Shown piece by piece: positions 1 to 8,319 of a stretch of 64,000 bases of DNA (the stretch's first letter is position 1; each line of letters starts with the position of its first letter). Made by a program: the position numbers and the translations under genes. Location of the stretch: the NCBI RefSeq assembly GCF_040110915.1, contig NZ_CP157793.1, positions 1,314,939 to 1,378,938 of the forward strand. Reading direction: 5' to 3'. The notes under the pieces are model-generated. The model searched no databases, was not told the DNA's origin, and saw only the letters and a program-made list of their open reading frames with translations. This stretch comes from Stappia sp. GTDB lineage: Bacteria > Pseudomonadota > Alphaproteobacteria > Rhizobiales > Stappiaceae.

Positions 1-1
1 G

Positions 2-685
2 CAACTGGCCAGCCACGAGCGCCCGGTGCTGGCGCTTGCGGTCTCGGAAGACGGAACGCGGCTTGCAAGCGGCGGCGGCGACGGGCGCATCCATGTCTAT
101 GACGCGGCGTCCTGGGGGCTGCTCGAAACCTACGAAAACCCCTATGGCCCCGTCTGGGCTCTGGCGTTTTCGCCTGACAATGCGGTCGCCTTCTACGCCG
201 GGCTCGACGATCACGTGAACGCCTGGCAGATCGCGCCGCGCCGGCCGTTCGAGCCGGTGGGCAGCGAGTTTCCGCGCCGCTTCCAGGTGGCGGAGGAGGA
301 GGATCCCGGCGCCCGGCAGTTCGCGCGCAAATGCTCCGTCTGCCACACGCTGACGCCCGACGATGCCAACCGCGCCGGACCGACGCTTTACGGCATCTTC
401 GGCCGCAAGGTCGGCGGGCTGCCGGGCTATCCCTATTCGCAGGCGCTGCTCGAGGCGGATTTCGTGTGGAATGAGCAGACCATTTCGGACCTCTTCGACC
501 ATGGGCCCGACGTCGTGACGCCGGGCACCAAGATGCCGATCCAGCGCCTGACGAACGCGGAAGAGCGCGATGCGCTGGTGGCCTTTCTGAAGCGCGCGAC
601 GGCGCCCGATGGCGCGCCGGAGGCCGCCGACACGCACACGCAAGAAAACACGCAAGAGAACACGGGAAAGGAAGCGAACCGATGA
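2..685 (+). CDS. WD40-repeat / c-type cytochrome fusion (5' truncated)
   Basis: Only the C-terminal part is present; the frame is open to the window edge, so the real start lies upstream. The visible part has about two WD40-type blades (motifs LASGGGDGRIHVYD and WALAFSPD) followed by a class I cytochrome c domain with one CSVCH heme site and a downstream GTKMPIQ that offers the distal Met ligand. The tail is Thr/Gln/Glu-rich. By family such proteins are periplasmic electron carriers or sensors; export cannot be checked because the N-terminus is missing. The stop overlaps the start of the next small gene by four bases, so translation is probably coupled. It heads a co-directional run of poorly characterised genes. 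The fold assignment is firm, the role unknown. Confidence 0.85.
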   Translation, partial: QLASHERPVLALAVSEDGTRLASGGGDGRIHVYDAASWGLLETYENPYGPVWALAFSPDNAVAFYAGLDDHVNAWQIAPRRPFEPVGSEFPRRFQVAEEEDPGARQFARKCSVCHTLTPDDANRAGPTLYGIFGRKVGGLPGYPYSQALLEADFVWNEQTISDLFDHGPDVVTPGTKMPIQRLTNAEERDALVAFLKRATAPDGAPEAADTHTQENTQENTGKEANR

Positions 686-828
686 AAGCGTTCGTGAGTG
701 CAATGGTCGCCCTCGTGGTGATCGGAGGCGGGGCCTGGGCGATCCTGAACAACGCCTTCGATTTCTCCGCCCAGACGCGCTATCAGACCGACACGCCGGG
801 GGCCGTGCGCCTCAGCCCGAGCGAATGA
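682..828 (+). CDS. Small single-span membrane protein, 48 aa, unknown
   Basis: An ATG overlaps the stop of the WD40-cytochrome gene (ATGA), and the stop overlaps the ATG of the protease gene in the same way, so this short frame sits tightly inside an operon. The product has one hydrophobic segment (about residues 4-22, AMVALVVIGGGAWAIL) and a short polar tail ending near RLSPSE. That layout fits a signal anchor or a small membrane subunit. I do not recognise a family. Double start/stop coupling argues that it is translated; no function can be given. Confidence 0.6.
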   Translation: MKAFVSAMVALVVIGGGAWAILNNAFDFSAQTRYQTDTPGAVRLSPSE

Positions 829-1781
829 TCCTCGACACCGCCCGCGGTCTGGCGATTGGCCTGGCGCTCGTCTTTGGCGCCGCCGGGCTTGCGGCCCGCG
901 CCGAGCCGGCCGCCCGCCCGCCAGCGACGGCGGTGCTGGAGGCGGCGCGCGCAAGCGTCGTGGCGGTGCTGCCGGACTGGCCGGACGGGGAGGTCAACAC
1001 GGAAGAGCCCGAGGGCTCAGCCGTCGCGATTGCGGAGACCGGGCTTCTGCTGACGGCCGATCATGTGCTCGGGCGTGCCACCGAGGCCCGCGTGCGCCTC
1101 GGCGACGGCCGGGTGCTGCCGGCGAGGATCGTGGCGAGGGATCGGGCGACGGATCTGGCGGTGCTTTCCGTCAAGGCCGATCTGCCCGGACTGTCCTTCG
1201 GCGGCGATCCCGATCTCGGGGAGCCGGTCTGCGCGCTCGGCAACACCTTCGGGCTCGGCATCTCCGTGAGCTGCGGCATCGTGTCGGCGACGGGGCGCGG
1301 GGGCATCGGCTTCAACGCGGTGGAGGATTTCGTGCAGACCGATGCGGCCGTCAATCCGGGCGCGAGCGGGGGCGCGCTGATCGATGCCTCGGGACGCCTC
1401 GTCGGCGTCCTTTCGGCGATCTTCACCAAGGCCGGCGACGGCGATCTCGGCGTCAATTTCGCCGTATCCGCCGCGCTGTCGCAGCGGGTGCTGGAAGCGG
1501 TGAGAGCCGACCGCTCGCCGCGCCGGTCGCTCGGCCTTCGTGCGAGGCCGACGCCGCCGGGGCCGGAGCGACCGGGACTTGAGGTGCTCTCGGTTGCGCC
1601 GGATGGCGCGGCGGCCGCCGCCGGGATCGCGCCGGGCGATGTGGTGCTGGCGCTCGACGGCTGGCCGGTGCGCACGCTGGCCGGTCTGCGCGGCCGGCTG
1701 GAGCGGGCGGACGCGCAAGGGCGGGTGCTGCTGCGCTCTGGCGACGAGACCCGCGCTCTGGATCTGGAACTTGAAGACTGA
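825..1781 (+). CDS. DegP/HtrA-like periplasmic serine protease with PDZ domain
   Basis: A 318-aa S1C-family protease. The ATG overlaps the previous stop, which favours it over a longer in-frame extension beginning at 609. A Sec signal lies at about residues 1-27 (ending LAARAEP). The trypsin-like domain has all three catalytic positions: His in TADHVLG, Asp in RATDLAVL and Ser in NPGASGGAL, where the usual NSGGP is replaced by ASGGA. A single PDZ domain follows (about 225-318, VAPDGAAAAAGIAPGDVVLALDG). Family members act in envelope protein quality control. Linkage to a cytochrome and to DUF6494/4444/6505/6352 genes suggests a dedicated role with that cluster rather than general DegP duty; this is inference. 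Confidence 0.85.
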   Translation: MILDTARGLAIGLALVFGAAGLAARAEPAARPPATAVLEAARASVVAVLPDWPDGEVNTEEPEGSAVAIAETGLLLTADHVLGRATEARVRLGDGRVLPARIVARDRATDLAVLSVKADLPGLSFGGDPDLGEPVCALGNTFGLGISVSCGIVSATGRGGIGFNAVEDFVQTDAAVNPGASGGALIDASGRLVGVLSAIFTKAGDGDLGVNFAVSAALSQRVLEAVRADRSPRRSLGLRARPTPPGPERPGLEVLSVAPDGAAAAAGIAPGDVVLALDGWPVRTLAGLRGRLERADAQGRVLLRSGDETRALDLELED

Positions 1782-1906
1782 TCAAAGGCTTGGTGCAACA
1801 ATCGGACTCAGTTTCGCAAGCGCTTGAATCAGGATCTGAACCCTGTTTTCCCATGGGTGCCGCGGGATCTGTACCCACCTTGAAAACCACCTTGAAAGGA
1901 CGACCG

Positions 1907-2098
1907 ATGGACAACGACACCTTCAACATGTCGATGCGCAAATTCCTCAAGCAGGTCGGCGTGACCTCCCAGCAGGCGCTGGAAGCCCATGTCCGCGAGG
2001 CTGGCCTGACCCGCGGCAAATTGCCGGCGCGCGTGGTCCTGACCATCGACGGCCAGGACTTCGAACATGTCGTGACCGGCGAGATCGATCTCGGCTGA
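1907..2098 (+). CDS. DUF6494 family small protein
   Basis: A 63-residue protein starting MDNDTFNMSMRKFLKQVGVT, which I recognise as the DUF6494 pattern (NMSxRKFLKxVGVTSQ) followed by a short beta-rich C-terminal half (RVVLTIDGQDFEHVVTGEIDL). The start was chosen for a good Shine-Dalgarno (gaaagga, 1893-1899) and because the family begins here; a longer frame from 1790 adds residues unlike the family. No catalytic motif is visible. It sits between the HtrA-like protease and the DUF4444 gene. Function unknown. Confidence 0.8.
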   Translation: MDNDTFNMSMRKFLKQVGVTSQQALEAHVREAGLTRGKLPARVVLTIDGQDFEHVVTGEIDLG

Positions 2099-2288
2099 GC
2101 GACGCCTTGACGTGAATCGGTCTGTGAATGCGGCCGTCGAACCGCCTGATCCGACTCGGTTTGTCGCGGGCGTGGCCTGTCGCGCCCGGACTTGTTCGAA
2201 TGGTATGAAAGTGCTGCATTCAGGACCTGATTCATCGCGTGAAGTCGCCGCGAGACGGGTGCAAGCGTTTCCTTCAAGGACCGATGCC

Positions 2289-3056
2289 ATGGCGCTGCCA
2301 GACCCCACGTTTCCTCCGCTGCTGAGCGGGCACCGCATCGAGGCGGGCAAGGATGTGTTTCGCGCCGCCTGTGCGGGCGCGCGCACGGGCTCCTATGGAG
2401 CCGGCGACCTTCTGTGGTCGCGCGGCACCAAGGACGTGGCCATGGCGCTGGTGCTCGAGCCGGAGGTCCCGGCAACCCGCACGCAGGAGATGCTCTTCCT
2501 TGCGATGGTCGCGACCGCCGATGCGCTCGGCGCGATCACGCCGCCGGAGACGGCGCTGACCTATGAATGGCCCGTCACCTTGCGGGTGAACGGCGCGGCC
2601 GTCGGCGGGGTGCGCTTCGCGCAGAGCGTGGAGCGCGACGAGCACGACAGCCCGCTCTGGCTGGTCGTGGGGATCGAGATGCGGCTCGCGCCCATCGCCG
2701 GGCCGGTCGAGCCCGGCGACATGCCCGATCGCACCAGCCTCGTGGACGAGGGGGCGGTCGACCTCGACCGCACGCAGGTGCTGGAATCGCTCGCCCGCCA
2801 TCTGCTCACCTGGATCCACACCTGGGATGTCGACGGCTTCGCGCCCGTGCTCCAGAACTGGCTGTTCCGCGCCGACGGATACGGCAAGCGCCACAGCGTC
2901 GACACGCCGGACGGCGTGGAGGAAGGCACCTTCCTCGGACTGGACGAGGAGGGCAACCTCCTGCTCAAGCGCGATGCGCAGGCCGGCGGGCAGACCGTCG
3001 CCCTGCGGCTGCGCGATCATCTTCCCCCCGAACCCATGGAGGTCGCCGCGCGCTGA
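2289..3056 (+). CDS. Biotin/lipoate ligase-like protein with C-terminal DUF4444
   Basis: A 255-aa protein of the BPL/LplA/LipB-like fold followed by a DUF4444 domain (about 205-255). By eye, LTYEWPVTLRVNGAAVGGVRF aligns with the biotin-ligase block KWPNDL...RKLAGIL, but the Asn-Asp of WPND is VT here and the catalytic Lys position holds Ala. The N-terminal GRGRxGR loop of true ligases is also absent. It may therefore bind a cofactor or carrier without activating biotin or lipoate. The start at 2289 (MALPDPTFPP) is preferred over an in-frame start at 2112 because the extra residues are not domain-like. DUF6505 and DUF6352 genes follow within 2 bp or overlapping. Confidence 0.75.
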   Translation: MALPDPTFPPLLSGHRIEAGKDVFRAACAGARTGSYGAGDLLWSRGTKDVAMALVLEPEVPATRTQEMLFLAMVATADALGAITPPETALTYEWPVTLRVNGAAVGGVRFAQSVERDEHDSPLWLVVGIEMRLAPIAGPVEPGDMPDRTSLVDEGAVDLDRTQVLESLARHLLTWIHTWDVDGFAPVLQNWLFRADGYGKRHSVDTPDGVEEGTFLGLDEEGNLLLKRDAQAGGQTVALRLRDHLPPEPMEVAAR

Positions 3057-3058
3057 TC

Positions 3059-3547
3059 ATGGCGAAATGTCTCAAGGCCATCCGCTTCGACGTCTCCGAC
3101 ACCCATGTCTTCCCGGCCGCCGCCGAGCCGGGCGACTGGGTCATTCCCGGCACCTTCGCCTTTCGCGCCTTCACCGAGGAAGGCCTGACGGGGAAGGTGC
3201 GCCAGGCCTTCGTCTCCGGCTTTCTGTCGCTGGAGAACTTCGGCTGGACAACGCTCGCCACGCCGGACGAGATCTCCGACGCCGACCAGGCGCGTCTGGT
3301 GGCGCGGCTGGCGCAGCATTTCGTCGACGAACATGGCGCGCCGAGCGTCGAGGCGGCGATGCCGGTGGCCGAGGCGGAGATCGCCGATGCATGCGGCCTG
3401 GCCGAGGAACTGCAGATCAACGCGCTGCTCGCCATCCAGCGGGAGATCGACGGGGACGGGGCGATCCACGAGCGCTTTCATCTGGTCACCCCGCCGACCG
3501 ACGACCCCCACACCCGGATCTGGGATGTGAGCGAGGACGACGCGTGA
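3059..3547 (+). CDS. DUF6505 family protein
   Basis: A 162-residue soluble protein starting MAKCLKAIRFDVSDTHVF, a pattern I associate with DUF6505. It begins 2 bp after the DUF4444 stop, and its stop overlaps the next ATG (TGATG), so the three genes form a translationally coupled unit. No signal peptide, membrane segment, cysteine cluster or catalytic motif stands out; the C-terminal half is acidic and helical (VEAAMPVAEAEIADACG). A cytoplasmic accessory role with its neighbours is likely, but the function is unknown. Confidence 0.75.
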   Translation: MAKCLKAIRFDVSDTHVFPAAAEPGDWVIPGTFAFRAFTEEGLTGKVRQAFVSGFLSLENFGWTTLATPDEISDADQARLVARLAQHFVDEHGAPSVEAAMPVAEAEIADACGLAEELQINALLAIQREIDGDGAIHERFHLVTPPTDDPHTRIWDVSEDDA

Positions 3548-4563
3548 TGCCGAGCTTCTGGAAATCCTCCGGCATGCATCTGATGACGCGCGACGCCAAC
3601 GGCTGGCTCGCCGTCACGCCGGACTTCCTGCGCGCCTATTTCACCCGGCCCGAGGTCCATCCGGTCGAGGAGAGCTGCGCGGCCGAGCATGCGCTCTTCG
3701 AAAAGCTCATGGCCGATCCCTTCGCGGCCGTGGCCGATGAAGAGCTTGCCGCGATCGCCGATGCGGACGCGGCGGACAACTATCGTGTGGTGCTCGCCTT
3801 CCGCGACCATCTCGCCCGCCACAAGACGGTGGAGGCCGCCTATGCGGCGCTCTTTGGCGAAGGCGCGACGATCACCGTGCCGCCGATGTTCATCGACCAG
3901 CTGGTGCATCTGATCGTCCACAACATGCTGCGCAAGGCGGCCGACCCGTTTCGGGTGCGCGCCGGCGAACTGCTGTTTCGCGAGCAGGCGGTGACCACGA
4001 CCGAGGGTCAGCTGATGCTGGCGGACGCGGAGATCGTCGAGACCTATTCCAGGACCGGCGGCCTGGGCGGGCTCGGCGCCTTGCTCGCCGAGGCCGGCAC
4101 GCCGACGCCGGGCGTGTCGCTCGACGTTCTGTCGGAGGACAATGCGGTCCTGTACTGGGAGCGGTCGGACCGCTTCGACACGGCCATCGACTTCCGCTTC
4201 ACCGAACCGGCGCTCGATGCCTTCGCCCGCGTGCTGGAAACCTGGGTCCGGCATTTCCACGGGGTGGAGGTGCGGATCCAGCCGCAGCAATCCATCAAGG
4301 ACGAGCGCTGGTCGTGGCACATCGGGCTCGACGCGGAAGCGACCCGCATCCTCAATGCGCTCTACCAGGGCACTCCGGTCGGCGAGGCGGATCTGGCGCG
4401 CATCGTCGCGCTGTTCCGCCTCGATTTCGACACGCGCGGCGATGTGGTGGAGACGATGCGCGGCAAGCCCGTGTGGCTGGGGTTGGCCATGGGCGCCGAC
4501 GGCATCCTGCGCATGAAGCCGCAGAACCTCTTGACAAACCTGCCCCTGCGCCGGCGAAACTGA
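3547..4563 (+). CDS. DUF6352 family protein
   Basis: A 338-residue protein starting MPSFWKSSGMHLM; the N-terminal FWKSSGxHLL-type motif is what I associate with DUF6352. The ATG overlaps the DUF6505 stop. The sequence looks soluble and mostly helical, with no signal peptide or metal motif; the middle (about 95-150) is conserved-looking around the segment PPMFIDQLVHLIVHNML. It is the last gene of the coupled run, and about 150 bp of GC-rich sequence with no clear terminator separates it from the permease gene. Function unknown. Confidence 0.75.
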   Translation: MPSFWKSSGMHLMTRDANGWLAVTPDFLRAYFTRPEVHPVEESCAAEHALFEKLMADPFAAVADEELAAIADADAADNYRVVLAFRDHLARHKTVEAAYAALFGEGATITVPPMFIDQLVHLIVHNMLRKAADPFRVRAGELLFREQAVTTTEGQLMLADAEIVETYSRTGGLGGLGALLAEAGTPTPGVSLDVLSEDNAVLYWERSDRFDTAIDFRFTEPALDAFARVLETWVRHFHGVEVRIQPQQSIKDERWSWHIGLDAEATRILNALYQGTPVGEADLARIVALFRLDFDTRGDVVETMRGKPVWLGLAMGADGILRMKPQNLLTNLPLRRRN

Positions 4564-4716
4564 CCCGTCCCGCGCCGGCCGGCGACGGCTGTCCCAGCCG
4601 CGGGATTCAAGCGTCGCGCGCCGGTCTCCGCATTCGGCCCGGCCCGGCCCGCCCGCCCGCGTGTCTTGCCCGCCACATCGTCCCGACCGGGACGATCGTC
4701 ACAACCGGATAGTGTC

Positions 4717-5607
4717 ATGCAGGAAAACGGTCGTGCCATTGCGATCATGATGATCGCGATGATGGGCTTCATCTTCAACGACAGCTTCGTGAAGCTCGTC
4801 TCCGACCGGTTGCCGCTCGGCCAGATCATGTTCATCCGGGGGCTGTTCGCGCTGACGCTTCTGCTGGCGATCTGCATCGCCAACGGCTCGATTCGCCGCT
4901 TCTCGCGGCTGGCGAACAAATGGGTCGGCGTGCGCGTCTTCGCGGAAGTGTCGGCCACCTGCCTCTATCTCACGGCCCTGTTCAACATGCCGATCGCCAA
5001 TGCGACCGCGATCCTGCAGGCGCTGCCGCTGCTGGTCACGGCGGGGGCCGCGATCTTCCTCGGCGCGCCGGTCGGCTGGCGGCGCTGGACGGCCGTCATC
5101 GTCGGCTTTTGCGGCGTGCTCTTGATCGTGCGTCCGGGTCTCGCGGGTTTCGATGCCTGGGCGCTGGTGGCGCTCGCGGGCGTGATGTTCATGATGCTGC
5201 GCGACCTGTCGACCAACGTCCTGCCGAAGGACGTGCCGACGCTCGGCGTCTCCTTCGCCACTCTGCTGGGCGTGTGCCTGATGGGGCTGGTTCTGTCGCT
5301 CGGCGAGGACTGGCTGGTCCCCACCTGGCGGGAGCTTGCCTATCTGGCGACCGCCGCCGGCTTCATTCTGGTCGGCTTCGTCTCGATCATCGCCGCCATG
5401 CGCATGGGCGATCTCTCGGTGGTCGCGCCGTTCCGCTACTCGATCATCCTGTGGGCGATCCTGATCGGCTATGTGGTGTGGGGGGACGTGCCCGACGGGC
5501 CGACGCTCGCAGGCATCGCGATCCTGGTCGGCACGGGGCTCTACAGCCTGATGCGCGAGCGCAAGCGCGCGCAAGTCGCCGCCGCCACCGCCGATCTACC
5601 GCGCTGA
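4717..5607 (+). CDS. EamA/DMT-family permease
   Basis: A 296-aa integral membrane protein with about ten hydrophobic segments arranged as two EamA repeats (about 8-135 and 150-285). The family pattern is visible in the short first helix ending FNDSFVKL and in repeated SxxxAxPFRYxxxxWA-type segments (VVAPFRYSIILWAILIG). Such proteins export metabolites or amino acids; the substrate cannot be read from sequence. The start MQENGRA is preferred over an upstream in-frame ATG (4666) because the extra residues are polar and atypical. Its last 12 bp overlap the convergent LysR gene. Confidence 0.85.
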   Translation: MQENGRAIAIMMIAMMGFIFNDSFVKLVSDRLPLGQIMFIRGLFALTLLLAICIANGSIRRFSRLANKWVGVRVFAEVSATCLYLTALFNMPIANATAILQALPLLVTAGAAIFLGAPVGWRRWTAVIVGFCGVLLIVRPGLAGFDAWALVALAGVMFMMLRDLSTNVLPKDVPTLGVSFATLLGVCLMGLVLSLGEDWLVPTWRELAYLATAAGFILVGFVSIIAAMRMGDLSVVAPFRYSIILWAILIGYVVWGDVPDGPTLAGIAILVGTGLYSLMRERKRAQVAAATADLPR

Positions 5608-6507
5608 CGTTTCCATTTCCGCCATTTCGGCGCGGATCCAGTCGCGGAAGACGAGAACCGGGCGCCGCTCGAAAGCACGCGGCGGGCCGACGAGGAAGAA
5701 CCTCGGCCGGATCGGCAGCACCGTCTCGAAGGGCGAGACGAGGCGGCCGAAGCGGCGATCTCCCTCCGACAGGCTGCGGCGTCCGAGCACGACGCCGAGG
5801 CCTTCGGCGGCCGCGTTGAGGGCGTGGTCCGCGTGGCTGAAACGCAAGCCCTTCGTCGGATCGATCCCGGTAACGCCGACCGCCTCCAGCCAGCGCGCCC
5901 AGGTCGGCGCGTCGGGAAGGTGGCGGATGCTGTCGTCATGCAGCAGCGTGACCTTCGCAAGATCCTCCGGCGCGGACAGCCCGCGCGCCATCTCCGGGGT
6001 GCACAGGGCAAGTGCGGCCTCGTCGAGCAGCGGCTCGACCGTCAGCCCCTCGTAGGCCCCGAGGCCAAAGCGGATGCCGAGGTCCGCGTCGTCCGTCTCG
6101 AAGTCGACATTTTTCATGTTGGCGGAGACCAGCAACTCGATGTCGGGCCAGGCGTCGACGAAGCGGTGCAGGCGCGGCACCAGCACCTTGGCCGCGAAGG
6201 CCGGGCCGGTGGAAACCACGAGCTTGCGGTCGTCCTGCTCGGGCGTCAGCGCGGCAACCGCGTCGGCGAAGCGGGCCAAGCCGTCTTCGACGCCCGGCAG
6301 CAGCCGCCGCCCGGCGCTGGTGAGCGCGATGGCGCGGTTCATGCGCTTGAACAGCGGCTGGCCGAGATGCGCCTCCAGCGACTTGATCTGATAGCTCAGC
6401 GCCGACGGCGTGAGGTGCAACTCCTCCGCCGCCCTGGCGAAACTCATGTGGCGCGCGACGGCCTCGAACACGCGAAAGGCATTGAGCGGGGGGAGGGTAT
6501 AGCGCAT
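5596..6507 (-). CDS. LysR-family transcriptional regulator (GcvA-like)
   Basis: A 303-residue LysR-type regulator. The N-terminal winged helix-turn-helix (about 5-65) reads LNAFRVFEAVARHMSFARAA and TPSALSYQIKSLE, close to the GcvA/AmpR subgroup; an effector-binding domain spans about 90-290. The start MRYTLPPLNAF was chosen because GcvA-like proteins begin this way; an in-frame start at 6567 adds 20 residues. It is convergent with the EamA gene, with overlapping 3' ends, and divergent from a small 50-residue gene. By analogy it may control one or both neighbours; the effector is unknown. Confidence 0.88.
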   Translation of the reverse strand: MRYTLPPLNAFRVFEAVARHMSFARAAEELHLTPSALSYQIKSLEAHLGQPLFKRMNRAIALTSAGRRLLPGVEDGLARFADAVAALTPEQDDRKLVVSTGPAFAAKVLVPRLHRFVDAWPDIELLVSANMKNVDFETDDADLGIRFGLGAYEGLTVEPLLDEAALALCTPEMARGLSAPEDLAKVTLLHDDSIRHLPDAPTWARWLEAVGVTGIDPTKGLRFSHADHALNAAAEGLGVVLGRRSLSEGDRRFGRLVSPFETVLPIRPRFFLVGPPRAFERRPVLVFRDWIRAEMAEMETSAR

Positions 6508-6683
6508 TTCGACACAGAAAATTTGATCCGAAAGCCGAAAATAACCCGTTTGTCGCCCTGCTCGCAATAGGTCATTTTAAGTCGCATGCGGAGGCGGGAA
6601 GCGCGGAGCGAACCGCTCCCGGACCTCTCCGGCCCTCCACCCTTAAGCCCTCGCTCTCTCCCCGAGCTCTGAAGGAGCCTGTC

Positions 6684-6836
6684 ATGCGCGATATCGATCC
6701 CCGGACCCTCGATCCCTTTTCCCTGACCCACGCCGATGTGCGGGCGCTGACCGCCCGCGGTCGGCGCGCCCGCGCCCTCGCGGTGCGCGCGATGCTCGGA
6801 CGCGTTTTCAATCCCCGCCGCGCGTCCGGAGACTGA
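6684..6836 (+). CDS. Small basic protein, 50 aa, unknown
   Basis: A short frame with a good Shine-Dalgarno (gaagga, about 6671-6676). It encodes MRDIDPRTLDPFSLTHADV and then an Arg/Ala-rich helix ending AMLGRVFNPRRASGD. The C-terminal helix recalls small DUF1127/RSP_7527-type proteins of alphaproteobacteria, but the match is weak. It is divergent from the LysR gene and is followed within 45 bp by a strong terminator hairpin, which supports an independent short transcript. No function can be assigned. Confidence 0.6.
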   Translation: MRDIDPRTLDPFSLTHADVRALTARGRRARALAVRAMLGRVFNPRRASGD

Positions 6837-6879
6837 CGCTTGGACCTTTGATGGCGGAGGCCGTAACGGCACTCTGAAC

Positions 6880-6922
6880 AAGGCGCGGCAGGGTTGCGTT
6901 GAGCGCAACCCTGCCGCGCTTT
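6880..6922 (+). terminator. Intrinsic terminator, 16-bp GC-rich stem
   Basis: A perfect 16-bp inverted repeat (6883-6898 with 6904-6919), 5-nt loop, extended by a G-U and two A-T pairs and ending in a short T-run (ctttcc). It lies just after the 50-residue gene and upstream of the exporter gene, so it most likely ends the short transcript. Confidence 0.75.
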
Positions 6923-6987
6923 CCTGCGCCGGTCCGGGCACGCGCTTTTGACTTGCCAAGCGGGGCGAGGCGCTCCTAGGAAGACGT

Positions 6988-8217
6988 ATGACAAATAGCC
7001 TATCGTCGGCCCTGCCGACGCGGCGCCCGACGATTGCCTTGCTCGTCGCGGTCTCCGCAGTCAGCCCGCTCGCGCTCAATATCTACCTTCCCTCCATGCC
7101 GGTTCTGGTCGACGTCTTCGACACGACCGCCGCGATGGTGCAGCTCTCGCTGTCGCTTTTTCTCGCGTCCATCGCGCTGGCGCAGATCGGCATCGGTCCG
7201 CTGTCCGACCGCTACGGTCGCCGGCCGGTGCTCCTGTGGGGACTGGTCGTCTTCATTCTCGGCAGCGTGGTCTGCGCGCTCGCGGACAGCATCGAGGTGT
7301 TGCTCGTCGGCCGCGTGCTGCAGGCGGCGGGCGGCTGCGCGGGCATCGTGCTTGGCCGCGCCATCGTGCGCGATCTCTTCGACCGCAGCCGCGCGGCCAG
7401 CATGATCGGCTATGTGACGATGGGGCTTGCGGTCGCGCCGATGATCGGCCCGGCGATCGGCGGCACGCTCGACCAGACCTTCGGCTGGCGCACGAGTTCC
7501 TACCTGATGGTGGTGCTTGGGGTGCTGGTGCTCGTCTGGGCGGCGGCGGAGCTGCACGAGACCAACCATACGCGCACGCGCGGCGGCGGGCTGCGCGGAC
7601 TGATCGCGAGCTACGCCACGTTGTCGCGCTCCAGCCTGTTCTGGGCCTATACGATCACCTCTGCGGCGACCTCCTGCGTGTTCTTCTCATTCCTGGGCGG
7701 CGCGCCCTTCATCGCCGCGAACATGCTCGACATGACGCCCGCCACCTATGGCCTCTATTTCATGATGGTGGCGGCGGGCTACATCCTCGGCAACGGAATT
7801 TCGGGCCGCTTCTCCGCGCGCGTCGGCATCGGGCGGATGATCATCGGCGGGACCGCGGTGCTGGTCGTGGCGGTCTCGGCGATCGCGCTTCCCTTCGCCC
7901 TGGGGCTGGTGCATCCGCTGTCGCTGTTCGCGCCGATGTTCGTCGTCGGCATCGGCAACGGCATGACCCTGCCGAATGCCATCGCCGGGGCGGTCAGCGT
8001 GCGTCCCGACCTCGCAGGCGCCGCCTCCGGCCTGTCCGGAAGCCTTCAGATGGGCGCGGGCGGGCTTGCCTCGGCGCTGGTCGGCTGGCTGGTGTCGGGC
8101 GTGCTGTGGCCGGGCACGATCTGGCCGCTCGTTCTCGTGATGGCGGTGGCCTGTGCGGTGACCGTCGTTGCGGGCACCATGACGAGACGCCTCGAGCACG
8201 CCGGCGACGGCATCTGA
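6988..8217 (+). CDS. Bcr/CflA-type multidrug efflux MFS transporter
   Basis: A 409-aa major facilitator with twelve predicted spans. Typical features are the early helix motif LNIYLPSMPVL, the loop 2-3 motif A as GPLSDRYGRRPVLL, and the helix 5 antiporter-type motif APMIGPAIGG. These place it in the Bcr/CflA drug:H+ antiporter group (DHA1), exporting hydrophobic drugs or peptides across the inner membrane. The ATG follows a gaag-type ribosome site. It is separated from the small upstream gene by a terminator and from the multicopper oxidase by about 100 bp. Substrates cannot be inferred. Confidence 0.9.
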   Translation: MTNSLSSALPTRRPTIALLVAVSAVSPLALNIYLPSMPVLVDVFDTTAAMVQLSLSLFLASIALAQIGIGPLSDRYGRRPVLLWGLVVFILGSVVCALADSIEVLLVGRVLQAAGGCAGIVLGRAIVRDLFDRSRAASMIGYVTMGLAVAPMIGPAIGGTLDQTFGWRTSSYLMVVLGVLVLVWAAAELHETNHTRTRGGGLRGLIASYATLSRSSLFWAYTITSAATSCVFFSFLGGAPFIAANMLDMTPATYGLYFMMVAAGYILGNGISGRFSARVGIGRMIIGGTAVLVVAVSAIALPFALGLVHPLSLFAPMFVVGIGNGMTLPNAIAGAVSVRPDLAGAASGLSGSLQMGAGGLASALVGWLVSGVLWPGTIWPLVLVMAVACAVTVVAGTMTRRLEHAGDGI

Positions 8218-8319
8218 AGGGAACGGCCGCGCCCTGCGCCCTTCCGGCCTCGCACCGCTTGCCTCGCCGCGCGTCTGGCCTACACTCTTGCGAGTGATTT
8301 CCGGCCGGGACCCTGACAG

